From Pirellulaceae bacterium (GTDB taxonomy: Bacteria; Planctomycetota; Planctomycetia; Pirellulales; Pirellulaceae): DNA of 64,000 nucleotides. The DNA is taken from positions 57,466 through 121,465 of the forward strand of contig JAHDXO010000029.1 of NCBI GenBank assembly GCA_023382975.1. Direction: 5' to 3'. Below the pieces are notes generated by a model. The model was given only the letters and a program-made list of their open reading frames with translations. It was not told the origin of the DNA and made no database searches. This document shows positions 17,860 through 27,461 of this stretch, in pieces. Every line of letters starts with the position of its first letter. Position 1 is the first letter of the stretch. Position numbers and translations under genes: made by a program.

Positions 17860-20800
17860 TCACTTGTCGACATACCAGTGAATGGCGCGCGTCACGGGGG
17901 ACTGTTCCTGCCAGTGTTGGAGCCCATCGGGCGTGATTCCCTTGCCGGAGATGACCAAGATCCGCAGATTCTTCAGCGGTGGCAGACGCAACAGTGCGGC
18001 GTCATCGAATTGATCGCCGATCAGATGCAGTTCCTGCAATTGCTGCAGGCGCTCCAGGTGTTCCAACCCGGCGGCAGTGACCTGCGTACCCGCCAGGTGC
18101 AACCATTGCAGTTCCGTGTGGTTGGCGATCTGCGCGAGGCACGCATCGGTCAGGGCGCAATCGTTGGCCGCTAGTTGTCTGACCGGCGGCGATTCGGGAA
18201 TTGCGGCCAGCGCCCCGGCGTCGCCGCCGAAGTCCTCGGTGATCAGTACCTCCTGAAAACCTTGGTACACGGGGCCGACCCAGCGGCAGCGGATGCCCTG
18301 CCCGTTCAGCTTGTGGGTCGTCTGCAGGTACTGCCACCAGAGCGATTCGCTGCCCTCCGTATCCTGCAGGCCGGCCCGGCGGCGAATTTCCACCAGATGT
18401 TCGGCCGATGGTTCGGCCGCATCTGCGCGAACGCGGAAAACGTCGCCATCGGCCAGGAAGAAGCGGCCGTGTCGCGGCGTGAAAAACGTCCGGGAGATCG
18501 GCCCAAACGCTCTGAGATGGCGCCCGTTGCCCAGAATCCGCCGGCATTGGGGCACGGTCAGATCCACTTCGTAGGTGTCGCCTTTGAAGAACAGCCAGTA
18601 GGCATCCTCCCGGCATTGCAGCCAAATCGTTTCCTCCGCACGCGACAGGCACAGATGGGACAAAGCGGCCGCGGGCCGGAACCGGGGAAGGGTGTACAGC
18701 ACCTGCCTGGTCCAGTCGTCGGGGCGGCGCGAGTTCGGCGTCCACAAGCAGATGTCGTCCGGGGACTGGACCAACAGGCGTCCATCATGATGAACGACGT
18801 AGCTGCCGTGGCCGTCCGAACAACTTTGCAACATGATCTCCTGCCAGCCGCGGTTTTCCAAGCGAGGCTCCCGCAGCACCCGCGTGGCATCCGACTCCTG
18901 AATCCACCGTTGTGAAGATGCGTTACCCGAGCGTCCGAGCACGTTATCCCGGAAATAGGAAGACGGAAAAAGGGACTTCATGTCCTGGCCGCCGACGCTG
19001 ACGCTCTTGGCCGCGACGTCCACCAGCAACGGCGCGACGCGGTGCGGGCGGTCCTGGCCGAAGGCGTCGCGAGTGATGCAGATTACCGGCCGTCCGGCAT
19101 TCTCTCCCCAGCTCAAGTGCGCGATGCGGAAGCCGAGATCCAAGCCGTGATCCTGGCGGCTTCCCTGCCAAGGCCGCATCGCTTGCAGCAACACATCCGC
19201 GCGCGGCTGCCCGTCGCGGTATTCGAGCAATGCCAGCCAACTGCGCTGCTCGTGTTCGCCCCACGCCAGGAATCTGCCCGGTTCCAGGTAGAACAGACGT
19301 ACGTGCGGTTCTTGCAGTTGCCGTTTGCCGAATTGGTCGAACAGCGGCGAACGGACGTCGTACATCGGCAATTCACGCTCGCGGGCAAAGTGTGCATGAA
19401 CCGTTCCGTCCGCGGTGGTGACGAACACGCCCGTCGCCTCGGCCACGACCCAATACAGATCGGAAGCCGCGTCATAGCGAATGTCCGCGATCGGCTGGCC
19501 TGCGGTCTGCTGTTCGGTCAACAGCGTCGTGAGATTGCCCCAGTCGGACATCGCCCAGACCTGGTCGCCGGAGGTGAGCACCCAATCGTACGAGTCCGAC
19601 AACCTCGCGAAATTTTGGGGCTGGTCCGGCCATTCGACCGAAGCGATCCGCTCGAACGTAAAGTTCTGGAACAGGCTGTCCAACTCCACGTGCTTGACGG
19701 GCGTCTGCTGCGGCGGGACCAATTCGCGGTACCAGTCGCGATGCGTGGGGCGAACGACCTTGAGTTCGGGGACGGGCGAGCCGGAGGGTTTCGCCGGCGG
19801 CCCCGGTTTGATTGGCTGGCCCCATTGCGGCCTTCCAGGCGTCTGCCAAAGGGCATCCAGTGCGCGAGGATCATCCAAGCGTTCCTTCAGCCGTTGCGAC
19901 ACGTTCCGGGCAGCCACGGAATCGAGGTCGGCCAGCCGACGGCAGTGCTGCTCGACCTGCTTACGGTCCAGGACGCCCCTTCGAAAGAACAAGGCGACTT
20001 GCGCGGAGAATTCCCTGGTGGGAACGTTGGACTGCCATGGATCGTCTCGGGGAATCACGTCCCGCAACAGACGATACTGGGCATCGAGCAACTGCTGGGC
20101 GCGCTGGGGAGTCAACTTGCCCCGATGCGCATCGCTGACACTTGGATTGAACACCGGGCGCATGTCCAGGTCTCGTTCCAGGCACCCGTACATGTCCGCC
20201 ACCCACCCCACGGGACCGCCGATGCGTCGGCTGGCGTACTGGCCGCCGTCGGCGGCCCCGCCGCGCTTCTGGTAATCGACCACGGCGGCCATCTGCTTGG
20301 CGTCGCGCCGCGTAGGATCCAAGTGGGCGAAGACCGGTGCCACATCCCAAAACAGCCGGCTTCGTGCCGCGCGGAACACGTGCGCGTCGACGAAATAGAT
20401 AGAGTCGAACACGGTGTCGTCGGTGTAGGCGTACACGAGCAGGTAATGGGCTTCCGGGAGGCTGAGTTTTCTCGACAGAATCGCGTAGCGGACGTGCCGC
20501 GCGCCCGCTTCCCACCAGGCGAGCCGCCGCTGGCCCTCGCGCGCCAAGCCCTCGGGATCTTCCGCTTTCCATTGCTGAGCCCTCACGTAGCTGGGACGCC
20601 GCGCATGGATTGCCCGGTAGTAGCAGTGGAACGCGGCCAACCGCGTTTCGAGATCTTCGGGCGCAACCAGGCTGGCCGCCTCGTACAGTTGCGCAGCCGA
20701 GAGCCACAGGCCCAGATCGGCACATCGCTCCGCCTGGTCCCGGAACAAGTCCGCCTGCTGCTCGCTGCTCAGCGGCGTGTGCCCCGCACCGGTGGCGAAT

Positions 20801-21729
20801 TTCAAGATCGCCGCAGGCACTTCGTTCGCCAGCCGCTGGGAAAGCCGGTCCAACGGGATGTCGCGGCCCGTCGATTCCCTCGGTGGCTGGCCTGCACGGT
20901 GTATGCGGACCGTCAGATTCACGTGCGGGTTGTCCTTCCAGCCGGTCCTGTCTTGCGACTCATCGGACGGAGCTGTGGCTGAACCAAGTTGCGGCGTTTC
21001 TTCCCGCCGCGGATCCGACACGGTGTACTCGCCTTCGACGAAGATCGGCAATTGCCGCTGCTCAGGCGCCCCGTCAACAATCTCGCGCTCTTTCAGAATC
21101 TCCCGTGCCTGTTCGATTTCCAACACGGCGACGCCGGGCGTGCGCGAGAGACCGGCTTGGATCAACTCGAAAAAGCCCGTCTGCAAGCCGTCCCATTCGC
21201 GGGAAAACGAACGCGGCGTGAACGGCGCCAAACCGATCAACGCTTGGACTCCCTTCGGAAAACGAGTGCGGACCTGCTGGACGAACCGTCCGATTTCGTC
21301 CGCCGTCTCTTGCTGTCTCGTTTCGCCAGTCGCGATGGTTTGGCTCTGCAATCGGGCGCCCAGACGCGCTTCGACGGCGATGACCCGCACCGCCGGCCCT
21401 TCCCCCTCCGGTTCGACGTTCAACAGCAGCAACACGTCCGCTCCCAGCAGGCGGCCCAGCTTCAATTGGGAACCTACGGCAGCATCGCCGGACAGGGCGC
21501 TCAACTGCAATTCCTGCAGCGCGCGGCCGACCTGTTCCCGCTCGACCAGATCGATCCCGGCCTCCGACAGGTTCAGAAAAACCAGATCCGTCAAGCCCAC
21601 CTGCTGCATCGCATTGTCGCCGACGATGGCCCAACGGCGGAACGCGGACTCTTCGGCGGACAATTCACTCGACCAGCCCAGGAGGCAAACGGCCAACCAG
21701 GGCGCCGCGCGAGACGCTAGACAGTACAT
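17860..21729 (-). CDS. Large secreted protein: CsgG-like N-terminus, LRR C-terminus
   Basis: 1,289 residues from the ATG with GGAAGGGA ~8 bases upstream, which places the signal peptide (~1-25, 'WLAVCLLGWSSELSAEES') first. Upstream in-frame starts lack this. Residues ~30-320 repeat the CsgG/FlgO pattern twice ('LTDLVFLNLSEAGIDLVERE', 'LGRLLGADVLLLL'; later 'FFELIQAGLSRTPGVAVLEI'). The middle 800 residues are mixed helical and beta-propeller-like (many 'W' and 'GD' turns), with no recognised family. The last ~110 residues are leucine-rich repeats ('LQWLHLAGTQVTAAGLEHLE', 'LQELHLIGDQFDDAALLRLP'). Likely an extracytoplasmic interaction protein. It is convergent with a smaller protein of the same N-terminal type, suggesting that they are functional partners or an old duplication. 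Confidence 0.7.
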   Translation of the reverse strand: MYCLASRAAPWLAVCLLGWSSELSAEESAFRRWAIVGDNAMQQVGLTDLVFLNLSEAGIDLVEREQVGRALQELQLSALSGDAAVGSQLKLGRLLGADVLLLLNVEPEGEGPAVRVIAVEARLGARLQSQTIATGETRQQETADEIGRFVQQVRTRFPKGVQALIGLAPFTPRSFSREWDGLQTGFFELIQAGLSRTPGVAVLEIEQAREILKEREIVDGAPEQRQLPIFVEGEYTVSDPRREETPQLGSATAPSDESQDRTGWKDNPHVNLTVRIHRAGQPPRESTGRDIPLDRLSQRLANEVPAAILKFATGAGHTPLSSEQQADLFRDQAERCADLGLWLSAAQLYEAASLVAPEDLETRLAAFHCYYRAIHARRPSYVRAQQWKAEDPEGLAREGQRRLAWWEAGARHVRYAILSRKLSLPEAHYLLVYAYTDDTVFDSIYFVDAHVFRAARSRLFWDVAPVFAHLDPTRRDAKQMAAVVDYQKRGGAADGGQYASRRIGGPVGWVADMYGCLERDLDMRPVFNPSVSDAHRGKLTPQRAQQLLDAQYRLLRDVIPRDDPWQSNVPTREFSAQVALFFRRGVLDRKQVEQHCRRLADLDSVAARNVSQRLKERLDDPRALDALWQTPGRPQWGQPIKPGPPAKPSGSPVPELKVVRPTHRDWYRELVPPQQTPVKHVELDSLFQNFTFERIASVEWPDQPQNFARLSDSYDWVLTSGDQVWAMSDWGNLTTLLTEQQTAGQPIADIRYDAASDLYWVVAEATGVFVTTADGTVHAHFARERELPMYDVRSPLFDQFGKRQLQEPHVRLFYLEPGRFLAWGEHEQRSWLALLEYRDGQPRADVLLQAMRPWQGSRQDHGLDLGFRIAHLSWGENAGRPVICITRDAFGQDRPHRVAPLLVDVAAKSVSVGGQDMKSLFPSSYFRDNVLGRSGNASSQRWIQESDATRVLREPRLENRGWQEIMLQSCSDGHGSYVVHHDGRLLVQSPDDICLWTPNSRRPDDWTRQVLYTLPRFRPAAALSHLCLSRAEETIWLQCREDAYWLFFKGDTYEVDLTVPQCRRILGNGRHLRAFGPISRTFFTPRHGRFFLADGDVFRVRADAAEPSAEHLVEIRRRAGLQDTEGSESLWWQYLQTTHKLNGQGIRCRWVGPVYQGFQEVLITEDFGGDAGALAAIPESPPVRQLAANDCALTDACLAQIANHTELQWLHLAGTQVTAAGLEHLERLQQLQELHLIGDQFDDAALLRLPPLKNLRILVISGKGITPDGLQHWQEQSPVTRAIHWYVDK

Positions 21730-22208
21730 GCGTAGGTCCCTTCCCTCTGCCCGGTATCTTGATCCATCGTGACCCAGGGTGCGTTGCGGATCCGTCTTTC
21801 CTAGTTGCCTTGCATCATCCTGCTCGGCTTTCCCGCCGTTTGGAGCGACGCGCCTGGAGTGACGCATCTCGGATGCGTCTCGCTGGGGGTCGCACGATTA
21901 TCTTCTCCGGAAACGGACGGGACAAGCTGCCTTCAATGACTGCGAAAAAAGAAGCTGCTTCGAAACGCCGTCGCACACGCAAGTTTGCCGCGGTGCATCA
22001 TCAACGGAGGTTCTTTCGATCAAGTGATGGCGAAGGCAGTGGTGATCCAGGGTGTGGAACCGCTGTTTCGGAAAGGCCGACGCCCGATGGCAGCCAATGT
22101 GCCGACGCCCACAGACACGCCAATCCACCGGAACGCAGCCCCCGACGTCGATAAATTCTCCAACGTCCTGCCGGCTGTTGGGGCAGTTACGACGTGGGTG
22201 GTGGATTG
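21730..22208. other. Intergenic region, no supported gene
   Basis: This stretch lies between two minus-strand genes. Short open frames on both strands have no recognisable domain. A minus-strand frame of ~35 codons ending near 22035 has some protein-like character ('GVSVGVGTLAAIGRRPFRNS') but no start. I see no RNA gene. Confidence 0.4.
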
Positions 22209-22541
22209 TCAACTTTCCTGCGATTTCTGTTTCCGCTTCAACCAGTTCAGCAGAAACAGACCGCCGACCAGGAACAGCGGGCCGGATATCACCATGGCCC
22301 ATTCGAGATGTCCCCGTCCTGCTGCGAAGCGGATGTAGACCAGTCCCAGAACAACGGACATAACCGCACCAACACCTTCCCAACGCCACGAGACTGCCAG
22401 GACAATCAGGACGATCCAGGTCGGGATCAGATGCATGAACAGGGCGACAACGGTGTTCCAGATGTCGTCGCCCCCCCGGGCTATCGGTTTGTTTGCATTG
22501 TGACGCGAACCCCCGGATGACGCGCGGCGTAGGCGGACCAA
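22209..22541 (-). pseudogene. N-truncated small membrane protein (DUF7670-like)
   Basis: The C-terminal two-thirds look like a conserved small membrane protein: 'VVALFMHLIPTWIVLIVLAV', 'GLVYIRFA' and 'VISGPLFLVGGLFLLNW'. Related proteins begin with one or two further helices. Here the sequence upstream of 'DDIWNTVVALF' is low-complexity and overlaps the end of the LRR gene (22481-22541) in another frame. The N-terminal part was probably lost at the junction with the LRR gene. Function unknown. Confidence 0.5.
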
Positions 22542-24853
22542 GCCTCGCTGCTAACCGTGGTGTTGCGAAGGTTGAAGTGCGTCAACGCCGGCAGGTTGTC
22601 CAGGTGCCGCAGGCCCTCGTCCGTGATCTGTCGGCCGGAACCTCCATTTCCGGGTGAACCGCCGAGGGTCAACTGGGCCAGGCTCTTGATCTGTCCGACG
22701 TAAGACAAGCCCGCGTCGCTGACACCTTCCAGCCACAGTTCGCGGAGCCGTGTGAGAGGAAGCAAATGCTTCAATGCTTCTTCGTCATCGACCGCCTTGC
22801 TTCGCGTGATGATTCTCAGGCTGATTAACCGTTCCAACCGGCCGATTGTCTGCATGTGCTCGGCGCTAAGCGTCCCGCAATGCAGATTCAGGTAGGCGAG
22901 CCGGGGAATGTCCCCTAGCGGTGCAAATTCCTCCGCCGACAGGTTGTCGGGCAGAACGCAACTCAGCGAATAGAGTTCCGGCATGCGGCTCAACTGACGG
23001 ATGGCCTCAGCATCGAGCTTGATTTGCGAGTCATGCTGGCCGGACGCTTGGAAATAACGCAGGCCGGGTACGAATCGGAGGTTCTCCCAACTGCCCACCA
23101 GGGGAACGGAACCTTGCAAACCCATCCTCAGGTGCCGGATGGCCGGTACGTGCCGGAGCACATCCAGTTGGTAGCCGGTCTCGCTCCAGATGATGCGAAC
23201 GTTCCGCGGTCCCAGCTTCTCCGTCGTCATGTCGTTCTCCGCTGTCAAGCTCAGACCGTTGCTGTGGAGGTCCAACTTCGCCTCGCCGACATCCAACGGG
23301 CCGCGGAGGAACATAGCAGCGGAGCGAGGCGACTGGATCGTGACGCCGACACACTGCAGCAAATCGGGGCTCCAGCGCAATCCGGCGGACGTGATGTCGC
23401 GACCGGACAACCAGACGGAGTTCAGGTTCTTCTTCTTCCACAATTGCGCGAGGCCCGCGTCCGTCATTATGTCGGCCGAGTCAGGCACGTCGATCCCGGA
23501 CAATTTTGTGCCATCGCGTGCATCCGAGAGAACAATGTCGGGCAGACATCGAAGCCTGGCCAGATCTGCCAGTCCGGCGTCGGTTACATAGCAAGTGATT
23601 CGCGGGTTCGGCCCACCGCGGGAAACCTGGGTCAGCGAGGGCAGCCGAACGAGGCAGCCAAGCGCCTCGTCGTCCAACGGCGCCGGGAACATGAGCGATT
23701 TCAGACGCCGCATGGCGACAAAATGCCTCACGCTGTCCGCGCTCACCGAGGTGAATATCAGGTCGAGATGCTGCAAATTCGTCAGACCCGCTAGGTGCTC
23801 GATGCCGCGGTCGGTGATCTCCGGCGCGTGGAGCGTCAAATTGACAAGTTGTTTCAGGCGTCCCGCATGTTTCAAATCGCCATCGGAGATCGGCGACTGG
23901 GCCAGCGTGAGATCTTCCAAGCGAGTCAACTGGGCCAGATGTCCCCAGTCGGCGCCGTCGGCTTGGATATGATCCAGCCTCAGCCGCCGGAGATTTGGCA
24001 ACCGCCCCAAGGTCTGCAACTCGTTTCGCCCGAAACTCCCATGTTCGACATGCAAGTTCTCGAGCGAGGCAAACCGAGCCAAACGCCGAAACCCGACGTC
24101 TGTCACGTGGCGCAGAACCAGCGAGCGGACGTGGATTTTCGGCATTTCCGCCAGCGCGCCCAGCGACTCGTCGCCCAGTGCAAAGGAGAGATGAAGCTCG
24201 CGCAATTCCCTGGCCTGCCGCAAATGCGTCAGGCAGTGGCCGGTCAACCGGCCGTCTCCCTGCCCCGGAGGGATCGAGTTAATCGAACTTTTTGAGCTTG
24301 GCGCGGCCATGGGAAGCGGGCCGCTCGGATCATGGACGCCGAAGCGAAACGGGCCGCGCGGATCGTGGATGTCCAGCGCTTGCAGGGCAGGCAGGATACC
24401 CACATGCCGCAGGCCTTCGTCGCTGATCTTCGTGCCCGACAACGACAGACGGGCGACGCGCGGCAGACCGCGGAGATGTTCGAGCCCCCGGTCGGTGATG
24501 GGATTACCGGCCAAGTACAGCTTTTCGACATACGGCATGTGCCGCAGATGCTGCAGGTCCTCGTCCTTCCACCCGCGGTGTTGGGCTTCGACGCTGACGC
24601 ACTCGCGCAGCACCTCCTCGTCGCCGAACCACCCCAGCACGCGGTGCAACCAAGCCGGTTGCAGAGGTTCCCAAGTAAGCCGCGCACCTCGCCGGGCCAG
24701 CGCCTTGGCAGCTTCATGCTGCCGCTCGTACGGCGCGATGCAATTCCGATACGCACCACCCCCGATCGCAAAAACGGTCATCAAGAGAAGCAGTGTCTGC
24801 AGACGGAACTGCAGCAGTCGGCGTAGAAACCGGGGCTGGGTTTTCTGAGGCAT
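22481..24853 (-). CDS. Membrane-anchored leucine-rich-repeat protein
   Basis: 790 residues. Residues ~8-35 ('RLLQFRLQTLLLLMTVFAIG') are the signal-anchor typical of planctomycete LRR proteins. From about residue 85 the chain consists of ~24-residue LRRs ('VEKLYLAGNPITDRGLEHLR', 'VARLSLSGTKISDEGLRHVG', 'LQHLDLIFTSVSADSVRHFV') up to the C-terminus 'NLRNTTVSSEAW'. The 'L-x-L-x-x-T-x-I-T-D-x-G-L' pattern is the bacterial cysteine-containing-like subtype. It is an extracytoplasmic binding scaffold with no enzymatic motif. The stop lies over the truncated DUF7670-like gene. Confidence 0.85.
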   Translation of the reverse strand: MPQKTQPRFLRRLLQFRLQTLLLLMTVFAIGGGAYRNCIAPYERQHEAAKALARRGARLTWEPLQPAWLHRVLGWFGDEEVLRECVSVEAQHRGWKDEDLQHLRHMPYVEKLYLAGNPITDRGLEHLRGLPRVARLSLSGTKISDEGLRHVGILPALQALDIHDPRGPFRFGVHDPSGPLPMAAPSSKSSINSIPPGQGDGRLTGHCLTHLRQARELRELHLSFALGDESLGALAEMPKIHVRSLVLRHVTDVGFRRLARFASLENLHVEHGSFGRNELQTLGRLPNLRRLRLDHIQADGADWGHLAQLTRLEDLTLAQSPISDGDLKHAGRLKQLVNLTLHAPEITDRGIEHLAGLTNLQHLDLIFTSVSADSVRHFVAMRRLKSLMFPAPLDDEALGCLVRLPSLTQVSRGGPNPRITCYVTDAGLADLARLRCLPDIVLSDARDGTKLSGIDVPDSADIMTDAGLAQLWKKKNLNSVWLSGRDITSAGLRWSPDLLQCVGVTIQSPRSAAMFLRGPLDVGEAKLDLHSNGLSLTAENDMTTEKLGPRNVRIIWSETGYQLDVLRHVPAIRHLRMGLQGSVPLVGSWENLRFVPGLRYFQASGQHDSQIKLDAEAIRQLSRMPELYSLSCVLPDNLSAEEFAPLGDIPRLAYLNLHCGTLSAEHMQTIGRLERLISLRIITRSKAVDDEEALKHLLPLTRLRELWLEGVSDAGLSYVGQIKSLAQLTLGGSPGNGGSGRQITDEGLRHLDNLPALTHFNLRNTTVSSEAWSAYAARHPGVRVTMQTNR

Positions 24854-25059
24854 GACGAGCGGTGTCCAATGGTCTTTGTTTGCGTCCCTGAGTTGGGTGT
24901 TCGGGCAGGTGAATGGAGCGCAAGCGAATCATCATCTCGTTCGTTTTCAATCCATTCCCTTGCCCCAGTTTGGCGTCATCGGCAACTCCTTGTCGATGTT
25001 GACGCCTGAAGGGCCTATTACGTTTGATTCTACTCCACATCCGCCCGTGGCGGCGACGA

Positions 25060-25131
25060 GGCGGTCGTGTCCGCACTGCCGGTCGCCAGCCGCGCGCCGT
25101 CTGGCGAGAAGGCGAGCGAATGGATCCCCGC
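25060..25131 (-). pseudogene. Single WD40-repeat fragment
   Basis: The minus strand reads 'AGIHSLAFSPDGARLATGSA' then 'DTTA', a textbook WD40 strand pair, joined on both sides to unrelated sequence. Only one repeat survives. It is the left margin of a mosaic of gene fragments; from 24854 to 25059 I see nothing supported. Confidence 0.5.
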
Positions 25132-25149
25132 AATCAGTTCGAGCCATTG

Positions 25150-25350
25150 CTGTGGGCGGTGTTGTCGCTCCAGGAGTTGGACGACGAGCTGGAGCCAGAA
25201 AGTCGGGCGGCCGACGAATGGGACGCCCTGACCGCCCACGTCCGTGTACTGTTCGATCGTTACGCCAAGGAGTTGGGCGAGAACGCCTACGCCGTCTTCA
25301 ACGCCGTCACGGACTTCGCTTCCCATCCGCCGGCGAACAGATTCGTGGGC
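25150..25350 (+). pseudogene. C-terminal fragment of a DUF932 protein
   Basis: The plus frame '...TAHVRVLFDRYAKELGENAY', 'AVFNAVTDFASHPPANRF' matches the C-terminal region of plasmid/phage DUF932 proteins ('YGxTAYAVFNAVTEFAS'). Its left end joins the antisense of the WD40 fragment and its right end loses homology after 'NRFVGRE'. There is no start codon belonging to it. DUF932 genes are typical cargo of plasmids and integrative elements. Confidence 0.5.
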
Positions 25351-25670
25351 CGCGAGCCCGGTATCGAATGTTGCAGGGCGTCTTCGAGCGCGGCATCTAC
25401 GCCGATCCCTCGAATTACTCGCCTATGCATCACATCCATGTACACACCCACCACGCACACCCGGTCAAGTGGCATGTCTAGCAACGTCAAGCGACCAGGT
25501 TGGGAGATCTGCGGCCAGACCCGGCGTGGCACATCCGACCTGCTGAAAGGACCGTACCGGCCCAGGAGCCAGCAGACGGATGAACGGTTCCTGGAGTGTT
25601 TCACAACACCGCATCAAGCGGGTGCGCCGCCGGTCCACGATAACCTGGAGAATCGGGCGAATTACGCCAG

Positions 25671-25699
25671 CCACGGGCGTCCCCGTGGTGCGTTTTTTT
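25671..25699 (+). terminator. Rho-independent terminator
   Basis: CCACGGG (25671-25677) pairs perfectly with CCCGTGG (25682-25688) around a 4-base loop, followed after four bases by seven T (25693-25699). This is a good intrinsic terminator reading on the plus strand. No intact plus-strand gene precedes it, so it probably ended the lost DUF932-type operon. Confidence 0.65.
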
Positions 25700-25731
25700 G
25701 CGTGCCAAACCCGTCGAGCCGTCGTGGAAGC

Positions 25732-25761
25732 TTGACACGGGTCGCCGAGAGCCGGTAGGCT
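25732..25761 (+). promoter_or_regulatory. Candidate promoter for the DUF2817 gene
   Basis: TTGACA (25732-25737) is followed by an 18-base spacer and TAGGCT (25756-25761). It lies ~140 bases before the DUF2817 start and just after the terminator. No other gene lies between, so the transcript would carry a leader with the hairpin at 25838-25871. Confidence 0.5.
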
Positions 25762-25837
25762 ACCCCTCGGCCAAGTGGTTCCGCCGGTTGGAATTAGCAT
25801 ACCTACCGACGTCCGCTCCCTGGCTCAGTTCAACGCC

Positions 25838-25871
25838 CAATCTATCCGGCCGAGTACAGGCGGATAGATTG
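25838..25871. promoter_or_regulatory. Perfect 11-bp inverted repeat in the DUF2817 leader
   Basis: CAATCTATCCG (25838-25848) and CGGATAGATTG (25861-25871) are exact reverse complements with a 12-base loop, ending 29 bases before the start codon. Without a following U-tract it is more likely an operator or an RNA stem controlling translation than a terminator. Confidence 0.5.
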
Positions 25872-25900
25872 CAGTACGTTTACGGCAGTGGAGGGTGACG

Positions 25901-26998
25901 GTGGCGAGCAACGCCGCAACAACATTTTCTCTTGACCACTCATCTGCCCGCCAGCGGTTTCGGCAAGCGGCATCGCACCTCGGTTGGCAGTTGGAGTCTT
26001 ACCCCATCGGTCTCGTCGGACCGGATGGCGATGAGTTGGCCTTCGACGTCGCTTGTTCGCAGGGTGGCGCCCCGGAGAAGGTGCTCGTCGTTTCGTCCGG
26101 CGTACATGGTGTCGAAGGCTTTTTCGGCTCAACTGTGCAAGTTGCCCTGCTCGAGCAATGGACCTCCGCGACTCCGTCGCCAACAAGATGCGTGTTCCTC
26201 CACGGGCTGAACCCCTTCGGATTCGCGTGGCTTCGACGGTTTGACGAAAACAATGTCGATCCCAACCGGAACTTCTTGCTACCCGGCGAACGGTTTGAAG
26301 GTGCCCCGGATGGCTACGCAGAACTTGATGATTTCCTGAACCCCCGCCGCCCGCCGTCACGGTGGGAGCCGTTCACACTCAAGGCACTGTGGCTGATCGC
26401 CAGGCATGGGATGCCAGCCCTCCGCCAGGCCGTCGCAGCAGGTCAGCATGATTACCCACGCGGGCTCTTTTTCGGGGGAAATGGGCCGTCCCGCACGCAG
26501 CAAATGCTGGGCGAGAACATGCCGCGTTGGCTCAGAGGAAGCAAGTGTGTCGTCCATCTTGACTTTCACACCGGATTGGGTCGGAAGGGTGCCTGCAAGT
26601 TACTCATTGACTACCCCCTCAATGAGATGCAGCGACGCTGGCTGACGGATTGGTTTGGAACCGACTCGTTCGAAGCTTGTGATTCCAACGGCATCGCTTA
26701 TGATGCTCGCGGAGGTTTCGGGCGATGGTGTATGTCACGGGCGCTGGCTCCCCACTACCTGTTTGCCTGCGCGGAATTCGGTACCTACGGACCGGTGCAG
26801 GTGCTTTCCGGGTTGCGCGCAGAGAATCAAGCTCATCATTGGAGCACCCCGAAGGCTGCGTCCACGATCCGGGCCAAACAACGGCTCAAGGAATTGTTCT
26901 GTCCAGCCTCGAGCGCGTGGCGGTCGCAAGTTGTCCAACGGGGTCTGGACCTGGTAAGTCGAGCGCAGAAAGGGTTGCTGCAAGTTGCTCCGCCCTGA
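25901..26998 (+). CDS. DUF2817 M14-like metallopeptidase family protein
   Basis: 365 residues from the GTG with GGAGGG 5 bases upstream; the GTG two codons earlier overlaps the ribosome site. The zinc-site pattern of the M14-like DUF2817 family is visible: 'SSGVHGVEGFFG' (His-x-x-Glu, ~68-71) and 'VHLDFHTGLG' (third ligand His, ~217). Also present are 'NPFGFAWLRRFDENNVDPNR', with the substrate-binding Asn-Arg, and a late 'AEFGTYGP' with a probable catalytic Glu. Predicted cytoplasmic, as no signal is seen. The family is thought to be carboxypeptidase- or deacylase-like, with no firm substrate. The gene stands alone in a fragment-rich region and may be recently acquired. Confidence 0.85.
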   Translation: MASNAATTFSLDHSSARQRFRQAASHLGWQLESYPIGLVGPDGDELAFDVACSQGGAPEKVLVVSSGVHGVEGFFGSTVQVALLEQWTSATPSPTRCVFLHGLNPFGFAWLRRFDENNVDPNRNFLLPGERFEGAPDGYAELDDFLNPRRPPSRWEPFTLKALWLIARHGMPALRQAVAAGQHDYPRGLFFGGNGPSRTQQMLGENMPRWLRGSKCVVHLDFHTGLGRKGACKLLIDYPLNEMQRRWLTDWFGTDSFEACDSNGIAYDARGGFGRWCMSRALAPHYLFACAEFGTYGPVQVLSGLRAENQAHHWSTPKAASTIRAKQRLKELFCPASSAWRSQVVQRGLDLVSRAQKGLLQVAPP

Positions 26999-27075
26999 GG
27001 AAAGGCACTGCCGAACAAGGCGGTCAACGTGCGGACTGGAAATGATTTGTTGACAAGCGGGTGGAACCCCCGCCT

Positions 27076-27261
27076 GGGTAACGGCGGCCAGCCAGTCCCA
27101 TGCAGGGTGCGATTGAGTTCGCCCAGTGGTTCGTCCCAACTGCCATGCGGTTCATGCCATTCCTGCGTTTGATCACAATACAATCGGGACAGATCGCTGT
27201 AGGTGATCTGACTTCGGTTTGTGGCGACGACTGCCAGAATCTGGTAGAGGATATTCGAGGT
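27076..27261 (-). pseudogene. Fragment of an unrecognised minus-strand gene
   Basis: Frame 'NILYQILAVVATNRSQITYS', 'DLSRLYCDQTQEWHEPHGSW', 'DEPLGELNRTLHGTGWPPLP' has the look of a conserved small domain ('LYQxLAxVAxxRxTITYxEL...LGEINxxxH..G.PPL'), preceded by a stop at 27262 and followed by unrelated sequence. The natural start seems frameshifted (an ATG lies 2 bases out of frame just upstream). I cannot name the family. The rest of 26999-27461 shows nothing supported. Confidence 0.35.
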
Positions 27262-27461
27262 TCATCGTTCGTGCCTTTACGGAAAGTCTGCTGCGAGTCC
27301 CTGAATCATCAGCTGATTCTTGTGGCAGTTCGTATACCCGCCATCACGCCCGCACCACATGTTCCGGATCGGCCGGACCGTCGCTGAACCAGCGGATCCT
27401 GCCACATCGTTCGCTGGTTGCCCCCGGCCCGCTGCCGGAGGCATGTGTAGAATCCGGACGG

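Noticed and set aside
19042..20982. 646-codon plus-strand open frame opposite the large CsgG-LRR gene
   Set aside because: The minus-strand gene has a signal peptide, CsgG-like motifs and LRRs; the plus frame has none.
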